This document shows, in pieces, positions 1-7,623 of a stretch of DNA of 27,224 nucleotides. The stretch's first letter is position 1, and each line of letters starts with the position of its first letter. The notes below the pieces were generated by a model, which did no database searches, was not told the origin of the DNA, and worked only from the letters and a program-made list of their open reading frames with translations. Source of the stretch: Polyangiaceae bacterium (lineage in GTDB: Bacteria; Myxococcota; Polyangia; Polyangiales; Polyangiaceae); NCBI GenBank assembly GCA_025936205.1, contig JAICTU010000047.1, forward strand, positions 1 through 27,224, in the 5' to 3' direction. The position numbers and the translations under genes are program-made.

Positions 1-627
1 GAGCTTCGGGCCGCCCGTCAGCACCACCCGTTCGGTGGCGATCGCACCGTTGGCCGTGTCGACGCCGACGACTCGACCGCTTTCGGTCCGCAACCCCGTG
101 AAGGCGCAGCGCTCCCTGACGTCGACACCGAGTGCGGTGAGTGCGGCGGTGTAGGCCAACACGTTTCGCGGGGCGTCTATGTAACCGTCGCCGGGTGCGT
201 AGGACGCTCCCAAGGTCACGCCGGGTGCCAGGCCGGTGTGACGTGCGTCGAGGTCGTCGCTGCTCAACCATTCCACTTCGAGGCCGAGGCTTCGTTGGAG
301 TGCGATGCGGTCGTGCGCCTGCTGCACCTCGGCTTCCGTGAACGAGGGCATGAGGTAGCCCTGGGCGACGAAGCCGCAATCGAGCGGGAAGCGATCACCG
401 CTGGCTGAGTAGAACTCCTGGGATCGAAGGCCAAGGCGGATGGCGGTCTCGGTGCCGCCCTGCGCGCGCACCATGCCTGCGGCGCGGCTGCTGGCGCCGT
501 CGCCGAGTGTGCTCGCCTCAAGCAGGACCACGTTGCGCACGCCACTTTCGGCGAGCAGAACGGCGGTCCACGCACCGACCGTCCCCCCGCCGACGACCAC
601 TACGTCGGCGCGACTGGATCTGGTCAT
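1..627 (-). CDS. FAD-dependent oxidoreductase (DAO/DadA family), N-terminal part, runs off window
   Basis: The minus-strand frame is open from an ATG at 627 to the window edge, giving 209 visible residues. Near the N-terminus it carries the dinucleotide-binding signature VVVGGGTVGAWTA followed by an acidic residue (LLEAST), the Rossmann FAD site of the D-amino-acid/glycine oxidase superfamily. The stretch SSRAAGMVRAQGG is the usual second FAD contact of DAO-type enzymes. These flavoenzymes oxidise amines, amino acids or sarcosine-like substrates in the cytoplasm; the substrate cannot be told here. An in-frame ATG at 645 is an alternative start, but it would overlap the preceding gene and sit inside a palindrome. 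The 627 start leaves the palindrome at 647-662 free as an operator. Third-position GC (about 81% in the first 90 codons by hand count) is somewhat lower than in neighbouring genes. Confidence 0.85.
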   Translation of the reverse strand, partial: MTRSSRADVVVVGGGTVGAWTAVLLAESGVRNVVLLEASTLGDGASSRAAGMVRAQGGTETAIRLGLRSQEFYSASGDRFPLDCGFVAQGYLMPSFTEAEVQQAHDRIALQRSLGLEVEWLSSDDLDARHTGLAPGVTLGASYAPGDGYIDAPRNVLAYTAALTALGVDVRERCAFTGLRTESGRVVGVDTANGAIATERVVLTGGPKL

Positions 628-628
628 A

Positions 629-2647
629 CTACGAGACCGTGACATAGACTGAACGCTCAGTCAAGAGGTCGGCGAGGATCGAGGTGTCCGGATGTATGGA
701 CTGACGGCGGAAGATCGGCGCGTCCTGCCAGCGACCGCCCGCATAGACGCGGCTGCGCGCGGCAGGCTCGCCGGGCGCGCTGGGCGCGGGCGCAGCCAGC
801 GCCTCGGGTGTGTCCATGGCGCCCACGGCCTCGACGGAGAGCGCCTCGATCACCAGCCCGCGCTCGGGCATGAGGAACGCGAAGCGCGTGCGGTAGGCCG
901 CTTCAAAAGCGAGCCGCAGGCTCGCGGCGTCCTGCGCCGGCAGGGCCAGCGAGCTATCCGTTCCGGCGTACTTCAGGTGCGCGCGGCGCACGACGACAAT
1001 CCGCTCCGGGCTCACACCCTGCGCGCGGACCTCGGCGCGAGCTGCCTCGGCGAGCAGGTCCAGCTCGCGATCCATCGCCGTGACGGACTCCGGCGCGAGC
1101 GGCCGTTCGAAGGTCTGCTCGCGCATCGCGCTGATGTCCGCCACGCCCATGCCAAAGGCCGAGAGCACGCCAGCGTAGGGATGGATGTAGACCCGCTGCA
1201 TGCCCAGCTCATCGGCGACCAGGCAGGCGTGCTGTCCGCCGGCGCCGCCGAAGCTGGACAGTGTGTAGCGGGTGACGTCGTGGCCGCGCTGAATGGAGAT
1301 CACCTTGATGGCGTTGGCCATGTTCAGGGTGGCGATGCGCAAGAAGCCCTCCGCCACCTGCTCCGGGCTCGTCTCGCGCCCCGAGGCCAGCGCCACCTCG
1401 CGCGCCAGGGCTGCGAACAGTTCGCGCACCCGCTCCACATCGATCGGCTCGTCCGCGGCCGGACCGAACACCCTCGGGAAGAACTCCGGGTGCAGCTTGC
1501 CGAGCAGCACGTTGCAGTCCGTCACCGTCAGCGGACCGCCGCGCCGATAACAGGCTGGGCCGGGGCTGGCGCCCGCCGAGTCAGGACCCACCTGAAACCT
1601 CTGCCCGTCGAAATGCAGGATCGACCCGCCGCCCGCGGCGATGGTGTGGATCGACATCATGGGCGCGGCCACCCGCACGCCCGCGATCTGGGTCTCGAAC
1701 TGACGCTCGGAGTCCGCCACGCTCTGGCCGGCGAAGTGCGAGACATCGGTCGAGGTGCCGCCCATGTCGAAGCCGATCACCTGATGAAAGCCCGCCTGCA
1801 GCGAGCTGTGCACCAGGCCCACGATACCGCCGGCGGGGCCCGACAAGATCGAGTCCTTACCGCGAAAGGTCGAGGCCTCGCTGAGCCCGCCGTTGGATTT
1901 CATGAAAAACAGCGGCGCGCGCTGCCCCTCCCGCTCCAGCTCGCGCTGCACCTGCTGCACGTAGCGCCGCAACACCGGAGACAGGTATGCGTCCACGACC
2001 GTCGTGTCGCCGCGCTGCACGACCTTCAGCAGGGGGCTGACGGCGTGCGAGGCGGAAACCTGCGAGAAGGCCAGCTCCCGAGCCAGCGCCTCGACCTTCC
2101 GCTCGTGCTCCGGATAGCGCCAGGCGTGCAGGAACACGATCGCGACGGAGCGATAGCCCTCGCTGTACGCTCGCTGCAGCTCGGCACGAGCCTGCTCGGC
2201 GTCGAGCGGGCGCAGCACGGCGCCGTCCGCCCCGACCCGTTCGTCCACCTCGGCCACCCTGGCATAGAGCAACTCCGGCAGCTGGATCTCGCGCGTGAAC
2301 AGCTTCGGGCGCGTCTGGTAGGCGATGCGGAGCTGATCGCGAAAGCCGCGCGTGATCAGCAGCAGGGTCGGCTCGCCCTTGCGCTCGAGCAGGGCATTGG
2401 TACCGACCGTCGTGCCCATCTTCACCACCTCGATCTGCTCGATCGGCAGCGGGTCGCGCGAGCTCAGCCCGAGCAGGCGGCGCATGCCGGCGACGGCCGC
2501 ATCCGCATATTGCTCGCGGTGCTCGGACAGCAGCTTGGCGGTCGCAAAGCTTCCGTCCGGGCGCCGCGCGACGATATCGGTGAAGGTCCCCCCGCGATCG
2601 ATCCAGAACTGCCAGCCCCGGGTCGTTGACGGAGCCACGACCGTCAC
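629..2647 (-). CDS. Hydantoinase A / 5-oxoprolinase ATP-binding subunit (HyuA-like), C-terminus abnormal
   Basis: A 672-residue protein of the HyuA/OplA family, which cleaves cyclic amides such as 5-oxoproline or hydantoins at the expense of ATP, usually with a HyuB partner. The N-terminal [12 protein letters not shown] (about residues 16-27) and the central [12 protein letters not shown] (about residue 290) are the phosphate-binding loops of the ASKHA-like fold. The GTG start at 2647 overlaps the TGA of the upstream gene in the arrangement ATGTGA, indicating translational coupling; no later start precedes the conserved DRGGTFTD. The homologous sequence runs to about residue 648 (DAPIFRR). 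The family's usual ending (a GPAII-type motif followed by TTVVEPGW) is missing and is replaced by about 25 unrelated residues. No HyuB follows. The protein may therefore be truncated by a rearrangement. Confidence 0.88.
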   Translation of the reverse strand: MTVVAPSTTRGWQFWIDRGGTFTDIVARRPDGSFATAKLLSEHREQYADAAVAGMRRLLGLSSRDPLPIEQIEVVKMGTTVGTNALLERKGEPTLLLITRGFRDQLRIAYQTRPKLFTREIQLPELLYARVAEVDERVGADGAVLRPLDAEQARAELQRAYSEGYRSVAIVFLHAWRYPEHERKVEALARELAFSQVSASHAVSPLLKVVQRGDTTVVDAYLSPVLRRYVQQVQRELEREGQRAPLFFMKSNGGLSEASTFRGKDSILSGPAGGIVGLVHSSLQAGFHQVIGFDMGGTSTDVSHFAGQSVADSERQFETQIAGVRVAAPMMSIHTIAAGGGSILHFDGQRFQVGPDSAGASPGPACYRRGGPLTVTDCNVLLGKLHPEFFPRVFGPAADEPIDVERVRELFAALAREVALASGRETSPEQVAEGFLRIATLNMANAIKVISIQRGHDVTRYTLSSFGGAGGQHACLVADELGMQRVYIHPYAGVLSAFGMGVADISAMREQTFERPLAPESVTAMDRELDLLAEAARAEVRAQGVSPERIVVVRRAHLKYAGTDSSLALPAQDAASLRLAFEAAYRTRFAFLMPERGLVIEALSVEAVGAMDTPEALAAPAPSAPGEPAARSRVYAGGRWQDAPIFRRQSIHPDTSILADLLTERSVYVTVS
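647..662. promoter_or_regulatory. TetR-type operator-like palindrome
   Basis: GACTGAACGCTCAGTC is a perfect inverted repeat, GACTGA-N4-TCAGTC. It lies 19 bases upstream of the preferred ATG of the FAD oxidoreductase. TetR/AcrR-family repressors commonly bind such TGA-N4-TCA centred palindromes, so a local repressor is plausible, but no TetR gene is visible in the window. The site also lies inside the last codons of the upstream hydantoinase-A frame, which is unusual for an operator. Confidence 0.45.
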
Positions 2648-4194
2648 ATCACGGCGCCGATGCGCCAGGGCACGAACTCGTTGTCGCCGAAGCCGAACTC
2701 CTCGCTCTTCGACTTGTCGCCGGAGGCCACCTCCAGCACGCGCTGGAAGATCTGCTGGCCCAGCTTCTGCACCGTGGTCTTGCCCGAGAGCAACACGCCG
2801 CAGTCGATGTCCATGTCCTCTTTCATCTTGTCGTACAAAGGCGTGTTGGTGGTCAGCTTCAGGCAGGGCGCGGGCTTGCAGCCGTAGACCGAGCCACGAC
2901 CGGTGGTGAAACAGATGATGTTGCCGCCGCTCGCCACCTGACCCGTCGCCGAATACGGATCGTTGCCCGGAGAGTCCATGAACACGAAGCCGCGCTCCGT
3001 GATCGGCTCGGCGTACTTGTAGACGCCCATCAGGCCCGTCGTGCCGCCCTTGGCCACGGCGCCCAGGCTCTTCTCCAGGATCGTCGTCAGGCCGCCCTTC
3101 TTGTTGCCATGCGACGGGTTGTTGTTCATCGAGCCGCCCGTGGCGCGCACGTGCTCTTCCCACCAGTGGATGCGATCCATCAGCTTCTCGGCGACCTGGC
3201 GGCTCGCCGCGCGGCACGTGAGCAGCTGCTCGGCGCCATAGATCTCCGGCGTCTCGGACAGGATCGCGGTGCCGCCATGGCGCACCACCAGATCCGCCGC
3301 GGCGCCCAGCGCCGGGTTTGCAGTGATGCCCGAATAACCGTCGGAGCCGCCGCACTGCAGGGCCAGCACGATGTGCTCGGCAGACACCGTCTGCCGCCGC
3401 GCCTCGTTGGCGTGAGGCAGCATCTGCTGCAGGGCCTCGATGCCGCGTTCCATGGTGGCACGGCTGCCGCCCACGTCTTGAATGTTCAAGTAGCGCAAAT
3501 GGGGCCCTTCCTGGAGCCCCGCGCTTTTGAGCACCGCCGAGCCTTGATTCGCTTCACACCCGAGCCCGAGCAGCAGCACGCCCGCCAGGTTGGGGTGCTT
3601 GATGAACCCCGCCAGGGTGCGCTGCAGGGTCTCGATGTTCTCGCCGGTGGTGGCGGTGCCGCACCCGCCCGTGTGCGTGAAGGCCACGATGTCGTCGATC
3701 TGGGGGAAGTCGCGCAGCGCCTGCTGGCGCAGGCGATCGACGATGGCACGAGCCACCGTCGCCGAGCAGTTCACGGTGGTGACGACGCCCACCATGTTGC
3801 GCGTGGCCACCCTGCCGTCTGCCCGCACGAAGCCCTGGAAGGTGGCGCGCTCCGCGGCCGGCACGAAATCCGTGGGGCGATAGTCGCTGCCGAACTGCAG
3901 GTCACGGCTGAACTCCGCGTACGCGCAGTTGTGCTCGTGCACGTGCTCACCGGGCTGGATGTTGCCCTGCGCGAAGCCGATGATCTGCCCGAACTTGCGC
4001 ACCGGCTCGCCCGCGGCGATCGCCTTCGCGGCCAGCTTGTGGCCCGCGGGGATCAACTGGCGCGTCACCACGCCCTCGATCGGGGTCTTCTCCGCCAGCT
4101 CCGACACCGCCACCAGGACGTTGTCGCTGGCATTCAGCCTCAAAAAATGGGGGCGAGCACGGCTATCGATGGCGACGGGATTCAAGCTGGACAT
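2644..4194 (-). CDS. uxaA: UxaA/GarD-family altronate dehydratase
   Basis: A 516-residue protein with the full length of the altronate/galactarate dehydratase family. These iron-dependent enzymes dehydrate a hexonate to the 2-keto-3-deoxy acid in hexuronate catabolism. An N-terminal SAF domain (about residues 13-90, containing [20 protein letters not shown] and ending near HEHNCAY) precedes the large catalytic domain. Recognisable family blocks are [49 protein letters not shown] and [13 protein letters not shown]. The ATG at 4194 overlaps the end of the DAHP synthase by 13 bases, and the stop overlaps the next gene's GTG, so it sits inside a coupled operon. The family also acts on other sugar acids, so the substrate (altronate, galactonate or fuconate type) is inferred only at family level. 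Confidence 0.9.
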   Translation of the reverse strand: MSSLNPVAIDSRARPHFLRLNASDNVLVAVSELAEKTPIEGVVTRQLIPAGHKLAAKAIAAGEPVRKFGQIIGFAQGNIQPGEHVHEHNCAYAEFSRDLQFGSDYRPTDFVPAAERATFQGFVRADGRVATRNMVGVVTTVNCSATVARAIVDRLRQQALRDFPQIDDIVAFTHTGGCGTATTGENIETLQRTLAGFIKHPNLAGVLLLGLGCEANQGSAVLKSAGLQEGPHLRYLNIQDVGGSRATMERGIEALQQMLPHANEARRQTVSAEHIVLALQCGGSDGYSGITANPALGAAADLVVRHGGTAILSETPEIYGAEQLLTCRAASRQVAEKLMDRIHWWEEHVRATGGSMNNNPSHGNKKGGLTTILEKSLGAVAKGGTTGLMGVYKYAEPITERGFVFMDSPGNDPYSATGQVASGGNIICFTTGRGSVYGCKPAPCLKLTTNTPLYDKMKEDMDIDCGVLLSGKTTVQKLGQQIFQRVLEVASGDKSKSEEFGFGDNEFVPWRIGAVM

Positions 4195-5312
4195 ACGGGG
4201 ACCTCTGCCGACGACTTAGCACGGTTCGGCTCGCCTTGGCCCCTGGACCCCTGGGCCCCTAGACCCCTCTGTTCCCGCACCGCCCGGGCCAGGCCCTCCA
4301 GCATGCCCTCCGTGGTGGAGAAATCCACGCAAGCGTCGGTAATGCTTTGGCCATATCTCAGTCCTGCAGGCCCGCAACTCAGAGCCTGCCGGCCGGCAAC
4401 CAGATGGCTCTCGATCATCACGCCGAGCACGTGCTGGCCGCCGCTGGCGACCTGTTCCGCAACGGCAGCGCAGGCGCTGATCTGGTTTTCGTGTTGCTTG
4501 CCGCTGTTGCCGTGGCTGCAATCGATCAGTACGCGATTTGGCAAGCCCGCGCGCTGCGCGCTCTGGTGGGCGGCGCTGACGTGCTCGGCGGCGTAGTTGG
4601 GGCCGGCGATGCCGCCGCGCAGCGTCAGGTGGCAGTTCGGGTTGCCGGCGCTCTGCAGGGGTCGCAAGACCCCGCGCGCATCGGGAGCCAGGCGCCGGTG
4701 GGGCTCGGCGGCGCTGCGCAGACCGCCGAGCGCGCCCTCGATGCGCCCATCCGTACCGTTCTTGAACCCCACCGGAAACGGCAACGAGGAAGCCAGCTCG
4801 CGGTGCGGCTGGCTCTCGCTGGTGCGCGCGCCGATCGCCGCCCAGCTCAGCAGATCGCTGAAGTAGCTGGCCAGGTTCGTGTCGAGCAGCTCGGTCGCCA
4901 TCGGCAAGCCCAGCTGCGCGATGCGCGTCATCAGCTCGCGCGCCACGCACAGCCCGTGACCGATGTCGCAGCGTCCATCCAGGTGCGGATCGCTGATCAA
5001 GCCCTTCCAGCCGAGGCTGCTGCGCGGCTTCTCCAGGTACACGCGCATCACGATCAACAGCTCCGAGGCAAAGTGCTCTGCGCTGCGCGCGAGCCGCGCG
5101 GCGTACTCGAGCGCGCTCTCCGGGTCGTGGATGGAGCACGGGCCGACGACGCACAGCAAGCGGTCGTCTCGGCCCTGCACCAGCTCGATCGCTGCCCGGC
5201 GCGCGGCAGCGATGCTCTGCGCGGCGACGCTGCCCAGCGGGTAACTTTGCTCGAGCTCGGCGGGCGTGGGTACGGCGCTGCTTTGAGGTTCGGAGGAAGC
5301 GATGGCGGACAT
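4182..5312 (-). CDS. aroG: 3-deoxy-7-phosphoheptulonate synthase (DAHP synthase, class I AroFGH type)
   Basis: A 376-residue class I DAHP synthase. It condenses phosphoenolpyruvate and erythrose 4-phosphate, the first committed step of the shikimate pathway. Visible signatures are GPCSIHD (residues 57-63, metal-binding Cys59), MRVYLEKPRSSLGWKG (from residue 89), AIGARTSESQPHRELAS, PVGFKNGTDG and DCSHGNSGKQ. The sequence does not decide between the Phe-, Tyr- and Trp-sensitive isozymes. After the normal end of the domain (REQR) there is a tail of about 27 residues, partly encoded by an octanucleotide repeat, that overlaps the next gene. The ATG lies 50 bases after the attenuator U-tract; no strong Shine-Dalgarno sequence is seen. 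Transcription is probably set by the leader peptide and attenuator upstream. The symbol aroG is used loosely; aroF or aroH are equally possible. Confidence 0.92.
   Translation of the reverse strand: MSAIASSEPQSSAVPTPAELEQSYPLGSVAAQSIAAARRAAIELVQGRDDRLLCVVGPCSIHDPESALEYAARLARSAEHFASELLIVMRVYLEKPRSSLGWKGLISDPHLDGRCDIGHGLCVARELMTRIAQLGLPMATELLDTNLASYFSDLLSWAAIGARTSESQPHRELASSLPFPVGFKNGTDGRIEGALGGLRSAAEPHRRLAPDARGVLRPLQSAGNPNCHLTLRGGIAGPNYAAEHVSAAHQSAQRAGLPNRVLIDCSHGNSGKQHENQISACAAVAEQVASGGQHVLGVMIESHLVAGRQALSCGPAGLRYGQSITDACVDFSTTEGMLEGLARAVREQRGLGAQGSRGQGEPNRAKSSAEVPVCPA
4240..4268. repeat. Octanucleotide tandem repeat (3.6 copies)
   Basis: Three units CCCCTGGA, CCCCTGGG and CCCCTAGA followed by CCCCT are arranged head to tail with an 8-base period. 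They lie in the 3' end of the DAHP synthase gene and encode the Gly/Gln-rich tail. Eight is not a multiple of three, so a copy-number change would alter the reading frame of the tail and the overlap with the downstream uxaA start. Confidence 0.75.
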
Positions 5313-5362
5313 GGAGCGTGGCTTTCGGGGCTGGGGTTGAAAGAATCAGAGGGCACAAAGCA

Positions 5363-5391
5363 AAAAACCCCCGGTCGTTACGACCGAGGGT
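5363..5391 (-). terminator. Rho-independent terminator arm of the aro attenuator
   Basis: Read on the minus strand, CCCUCGGUCG, loop UAA and CGACCGGGGG form a 10-bp stem (5382-5391 with 5369-5378) followed by six U residues (5368-5363). One pair is a G-U wobble that would be a C-A mismatch in a plus-strand RNA, so the structure is oriented for the transcript leading into DAHP synthase. It lies 50 bases upstream of that start codon, where only an attenuator makes sense. Confidence 0.85.
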
Positions 5392-5467
5392 TGTGAGAAG
5401 AGCCGGGCGGGGCTGCTAGCTACAACGGACTACGGCCGTCTTCCACCGCCCGCGCCAATAACGGCCG
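5381..5467 (-). promoter_or_regulatory. Alternative-pairing segments of a ribosome-mediated attenuator
   Basis: Three segments compete in the minus-strand leader RNA. Segment 1 is CGGCCGU (5467-5461), segment 2 is ACGGCCG (5439-5433), and segment 3 is CGGUCGU (5387-5381), which forms most of the 5' arm of the terminator and its loop edge. Segment 2 pairs with segment 1 over 7 bp, or with segment 3 over 7 bp including one G-U pair. A ribosome stalled at the UAU UGG codons just after segment 1 would cover segment 1, freeing 2:3 pairing and preventing the terminator. Normal translation would favour 1:2 and 3:4 pairing and termination. This is the geometry of the classical trp and phe attenuators. 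Confidence 0.75.
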
Positions 5468-5517
5468 CAGCGGCAGGAGCTGGTAAAGCCCGTAAAGTTC
5501 GGAGCCCGAGCGAACAT
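5416..5517 (-). CDS. Aromatic leader peptide of the DAHP synthase attenuator
   Basis: A 33-codon reading frame starts with ATG at 5517 and ends with TAG at 5418-5416. It begins MFARAPNFTGF and contains three Phe, then Tyr-Trp in CGRYWRGRW and a second Trp three codons later, a strong aromatic enrichment for so short a peptide. The Tyr and first Trp codons lie directly after attenuator segment 1, where a stalled ribosome would disrupt it. No convincing Shine-Dalgarno sequence precedes the ATG. A candidate promoter puts the transcription start only a few bases upstream, so the peptide may be read from a leaderless mRNA. The product is expected to act only as a sensor of charged tRNA and to have no function of its own. 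Confidence 0.7.
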   Translation of the reverse strand: MFARAPNFTGFTSSCRCGRYWRGRWKTAVVRCS

Positions 5518-5526
5518 TTCCGTTGA

Positions 5527-5555
5527 AGCCTAGTGTGACCCCGCCCGCTTGTCGA
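5527..5555 (-). promoter_or_regulatory. Candidate sigma-70 promoter of the aro leader operon
   Basis: On the minus strand TCGACA (5555-5550) and TAGGCT (5532-5527) are separated by 17 bases and resemble -35 and -10 elements. Initiation about 7 bases downstream would fall near 5520, just before the leader peptide ATG at 5517. The match to consensus is partial. The position relative to the attenuator is the main support. Confidence 0.4.
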
Positions 5556-5761
5556 GCGCCTGCCCTTCAGAAAGTCATCTTCGCCAGCTCGACCTCGCGC
5601 TGCCGCGGATCCGGCCCGCTACGCGGGGCCGCCGGGAGCGTCTGTAGATAACGGTAGAGCGCGGCCGCGCTCGCCATCGGCACCGCCAACGTGCGTATTG
5701 TGGCACCGCAGGCTGTCCAGCTTGCGCGACTGGATGTCCCAGCGCTGTCCTTGGAGGCAGC

Positions 5762-6173
5762 GTGACCAGCTCGCGCGCGCCGTTCGCGGCGCTGGATGCC
5801 TCTCCGAGCGGCGAGATGCCCGACGCGGAAGCAGCGGGCTTCGAGCAGGAGTTGTTCGCGTCGGCGGCCAGCGCGGACGAAGCGCGCTTCATCGACCTGG
5901 TGAGCCGCCTGGGCCGCTTCCTGGTGGGCCCGCGGCGGCTTCGACATCGGCAGCAGCCGCGCACGCGTCGACGACCTGTTGCACGGCGAGAGCCAGACCA
6001 TCGCCGTGGTTCGAGACGATCCAGCCTTGAAGAAACCAGCGCCCGGCTCCCGCGTAGGAGAGCTGAGATGCCTGGCGATCGGAGCCCCCCCTGGACAGCG
6101 AGTCGAACCGAGCCTGCGCTGGCTCGATCCGCGCGGGCCGACGCGCAGGCCTGTGGGCTTGCCAGCACGGTGA
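5762..6173 (+). pseudogene. Frame-disrupted small gene, function unknown
   Basis: A GTG at 5762 is preceded by a good ribosome-binding site (GGAGG, four bases away). It begins a plausible protein (acidic, helical FEQELFASAASADEARFIDL) that reads LVSRLGRFLVG to about 5926. A second frame then continues naturally with GGFDIGSSRARVDDLLHGESQ and stops at 6171-6173. Removing one G from the GGG at 5926-5928 joins them as FLVARGGFDIG. The composite resembles no family I can name with confidence. Single-base insertion, sequencing error or decay are all possible. The last 50 or so residues look non-conserved. In its first frame the reading is also open into the kinase gene downstream, which I regard as accidental. 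Confidence 0.4.
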
Positions 6174-6253
6174 TTTCGCGTGTTTACGCGCGGACCGAGC
6201 AGGAAACGTTCGGCCGCCTGTCGATTTTGCGTGGGCTCAAACGACATCTGAGC

Positions 6254-7240
6254 ATGACCCCGCAGACGAGCTCTCCCCTCCCCGCCGCCCCCTGGGCGCG
6301 TGCGGTCCACGGCGTGACGGCGCTGTTCTCCCGCATCCAGTCGCGCTCGCGGGGGTCCGCCAACCCGAGCAGGAACCCGCCAAAGGTTGGCGAGTATGTG
6401 CTCGGCGAGAAGCTCGGTGAGGGCGGCATGGGCGTCGTTTACAAGGGCAGTCGCGCCCGCTGCGAGCGGCCCGTGGCGATCAAGCTGCTGCCCGCCCAGC
6501 GGGCGAGCCGCGAGAACATCCAGCGCTTCGAGCGTGAGGCGCGGCTCGCGCGCCGGCTCAGCCACCCGAACACGATCGAGGTGTACGACTTCGGTCGCAC
6601 GCGCGAGGGCCTGCCGTATTTCACGATGGAGCTCGTGGACGGGCTCGATCTGCAGACGCTGGTGGAGCGCGAGGGTCCGCTGGCTCCCGCTCGCGTCGCG
6701 CACCTGCTCAGTCAGCTCGCCGGGGCGCTGAGCGAGGTGCACTCGGCGGGGTTGATCCACGGCGACGTGAAGCCCGCCAATGCCATGCTGTGCCGGGGCG
6801 ACCGGGTGAAGATGCTGGACTTCGGGCTCTCACGCGCCGTCGACGAGCCGCTCGCGGACGACGATGGAGACGGCTATCCCCCGATCGCGGGCACGCCGCT
6901 CTACCTGGCGCCCGAGGCGATCACCTCGCCGGAAAACGTGGACGCCCGCAGCGATCTGTACGCGCTGGGCGCGCTCGGCTACTTCTTGCTCACGGGCGTG
7001 CCGCCGTTCAGCGGCAAGACGCTGGTCGAGGTCTGCAGCCAGCACGTGCACAGCGAGCCGCTGCCGCCGTCGCACAGGCTCGGAGTGCACGTGCCCGCGC
7101 CGCTCGAGGCGCTGTTGCTCGAGTGCCTCGACAAGGACCCGGAGCGGCGCCCGCGCAGCGCGGCCGTGCTGCAAGCTCGCTTGCTCCGGCTGGCCACAGC
7201 CTGCTGCCACGAGCGCGAGGCGGCCGAGCTGGCCGCCTGA
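6254..7240 (+). CDS. Serine/threonine protein kinase (PknB-like), single catalytic domain
   Basis: From the ATG at 6254 the protein has 328 residues. About 45 basic and Ser-rich residues precede the kinase domain. The glycine loop is LGEGGMGVVYKG, the ATP lysine is K77 in VAIKLL, the catalytic loop is HGDVKPAN (169-176, Asp171, Lys173), the magnesium loop is DFG (189-191), and the APE motif is present. HGD in place of HRD is a frequent variant of bacterial kinases lacking activation-loop phosphate control. The C-terminus ends soon after the domain. No transmembrane segment or sensor is seen, so it is probably a cytoplasmic kinase. The frame is open upstream, but earlier starts would include sequence belonging to the disrupted gene before it. 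It converges, two bases apart, on a GHKL/STAS pair, and that pair could include its substrate. Confidence 0.9.
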   Translation: MTPQTSSPLPAAPWARAVHGVTALFSRIQSRSRGSANPSRNPPKVGEYVLGEKLGEGGMGVVYKGSRARCERPVAIKLLPAQRASRENIQRFEREARLARRLSHPNTIEVYDFGRTREGLPYFTMELVDGLDLQTLVEREGPLAPARVAHLLSQLAGALSEVHSAGLIHGDVKPANAMLCRGDRVKMLDFGLSRAVDEPLADDDGDGYPPIAGTPLYLAPEAITSPENVDARSDLYALGALGYFLLTGVPPFSGKTLVEVCSQHVHSEPLPPSHRLGVHVPAPLEALLLECLDKDPERRPRSAAVLQARLLRLATACCHEREAAELAA

Positions 7241-7247
7241 GCTCAGG
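7218..7247. terminator. Stem-loops at convergent gene ends, possible bidirectional terminator
   Basis: AGGCGGCC (7218-7225) and GGCCGCCT (7231-7238) form an 8-bp stem with a 5-base loop. It is followed by the 12-bp palindrome CCTGAGCTCAGG (7236-7247), which contains the stop codons of both converging genes. No U-tract is present, so termination is only a suggestion. Confidence 0.35.
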
Positions 7248-7623
7248 TCTCTTCGATCACGACCACTTCGGGCGCGAGGCGCTGCAAAGTGGCGAGGCTG
7301 GTGCGCTGCCAGTGCATCGAAGCGTCCCGGCGCAGGTGGATCTTGTAGGGGCGGCCCTCCGTGTCCACCTTGTAGATCCAGGCGACCATGGCCTTCAGGC
7401 ACGAGGAGTTGATGAACTCCAGCTCGGCGAGTTCGATCGTCACGCGGCGCAGCGCGAGCGAGAGCACCTGACGGTGCAACAGCGTGAGGAACCGATCCAG
7501 CACCGCAGCTCCTTCCGCCTCCCCTGTTCCGGCGAAGCGCACGCGATCGTTCGCGCCCGGTACCGGACCCAGCTGCAGGCCTTCTTCCTCGACATTCGGC
7601 AGTTCCATCGCCGCCACGCTCAT
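7243..7623 (-). CDS. STAS-like anti-sigma-factor-antagonist protein
   Basis: A 126-residue protein whose core, RVTIELAELEFINSSCLKAMVAWIY (written in two halves RVTIELAELEFI and NSSCLKAMVAWIY), matches the phosphorylatable loop and following helix of STAS/SiaC-type proteins. The Ser-Ser pair sits where SpoIIAA-like proteins are phosphorylated. Such proteins act as switch partners of a GHKL kinase and a phosphatase. The ATG at 7623 overlaps the upstream TGA as ATGA, which fixes the start and indicates coupling with the ATPase gene. A longer start at 7683 is open but would overlap that gene by 60 bases. No PP2C phosphatase or sigma factor is visible nearby, so the output of the switch is unknown. 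Confidence 0.75.
   Translation of the reverse strand: MSVAAMELPNVEEEGLQLGPVPGANDRVRFAGTGEAEGAAVLDRFLTLLHRQVLSLALRRVTIELAELEFINSSCLKAMVAWIYKVDTEGRPYKIHLRRDASMHWQRTSLATLQRLAPEVVVIEET

Noticed and set aside
692..2629. A 645-codon open frame on the plus strand opposite the hydantoinase gene
   Set aside because: Rich in Arg, His and Gly without domain motifs; it is the antisense shadow of a clear HyuA-family gene in GC-rich DNA.
5567..5677. Minus-strand fragment reading MASAAALYRYLQTLPAAPR, like the last helix of a c-type cytochrome
   Set aside because: The resemblance is short, no CxxCH haem motif is found in any frame nearby, and it stops just before the aro promoter. At best it is a tiny remnant, so it is not annotated.
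5762..7240. One long kinase protein starting at 5762
   Set aside because: Although the frame is open, the first part belongs to a different disrupted gene, and the stretch between has no conserved features; the kinase start at 6254 is preferred.
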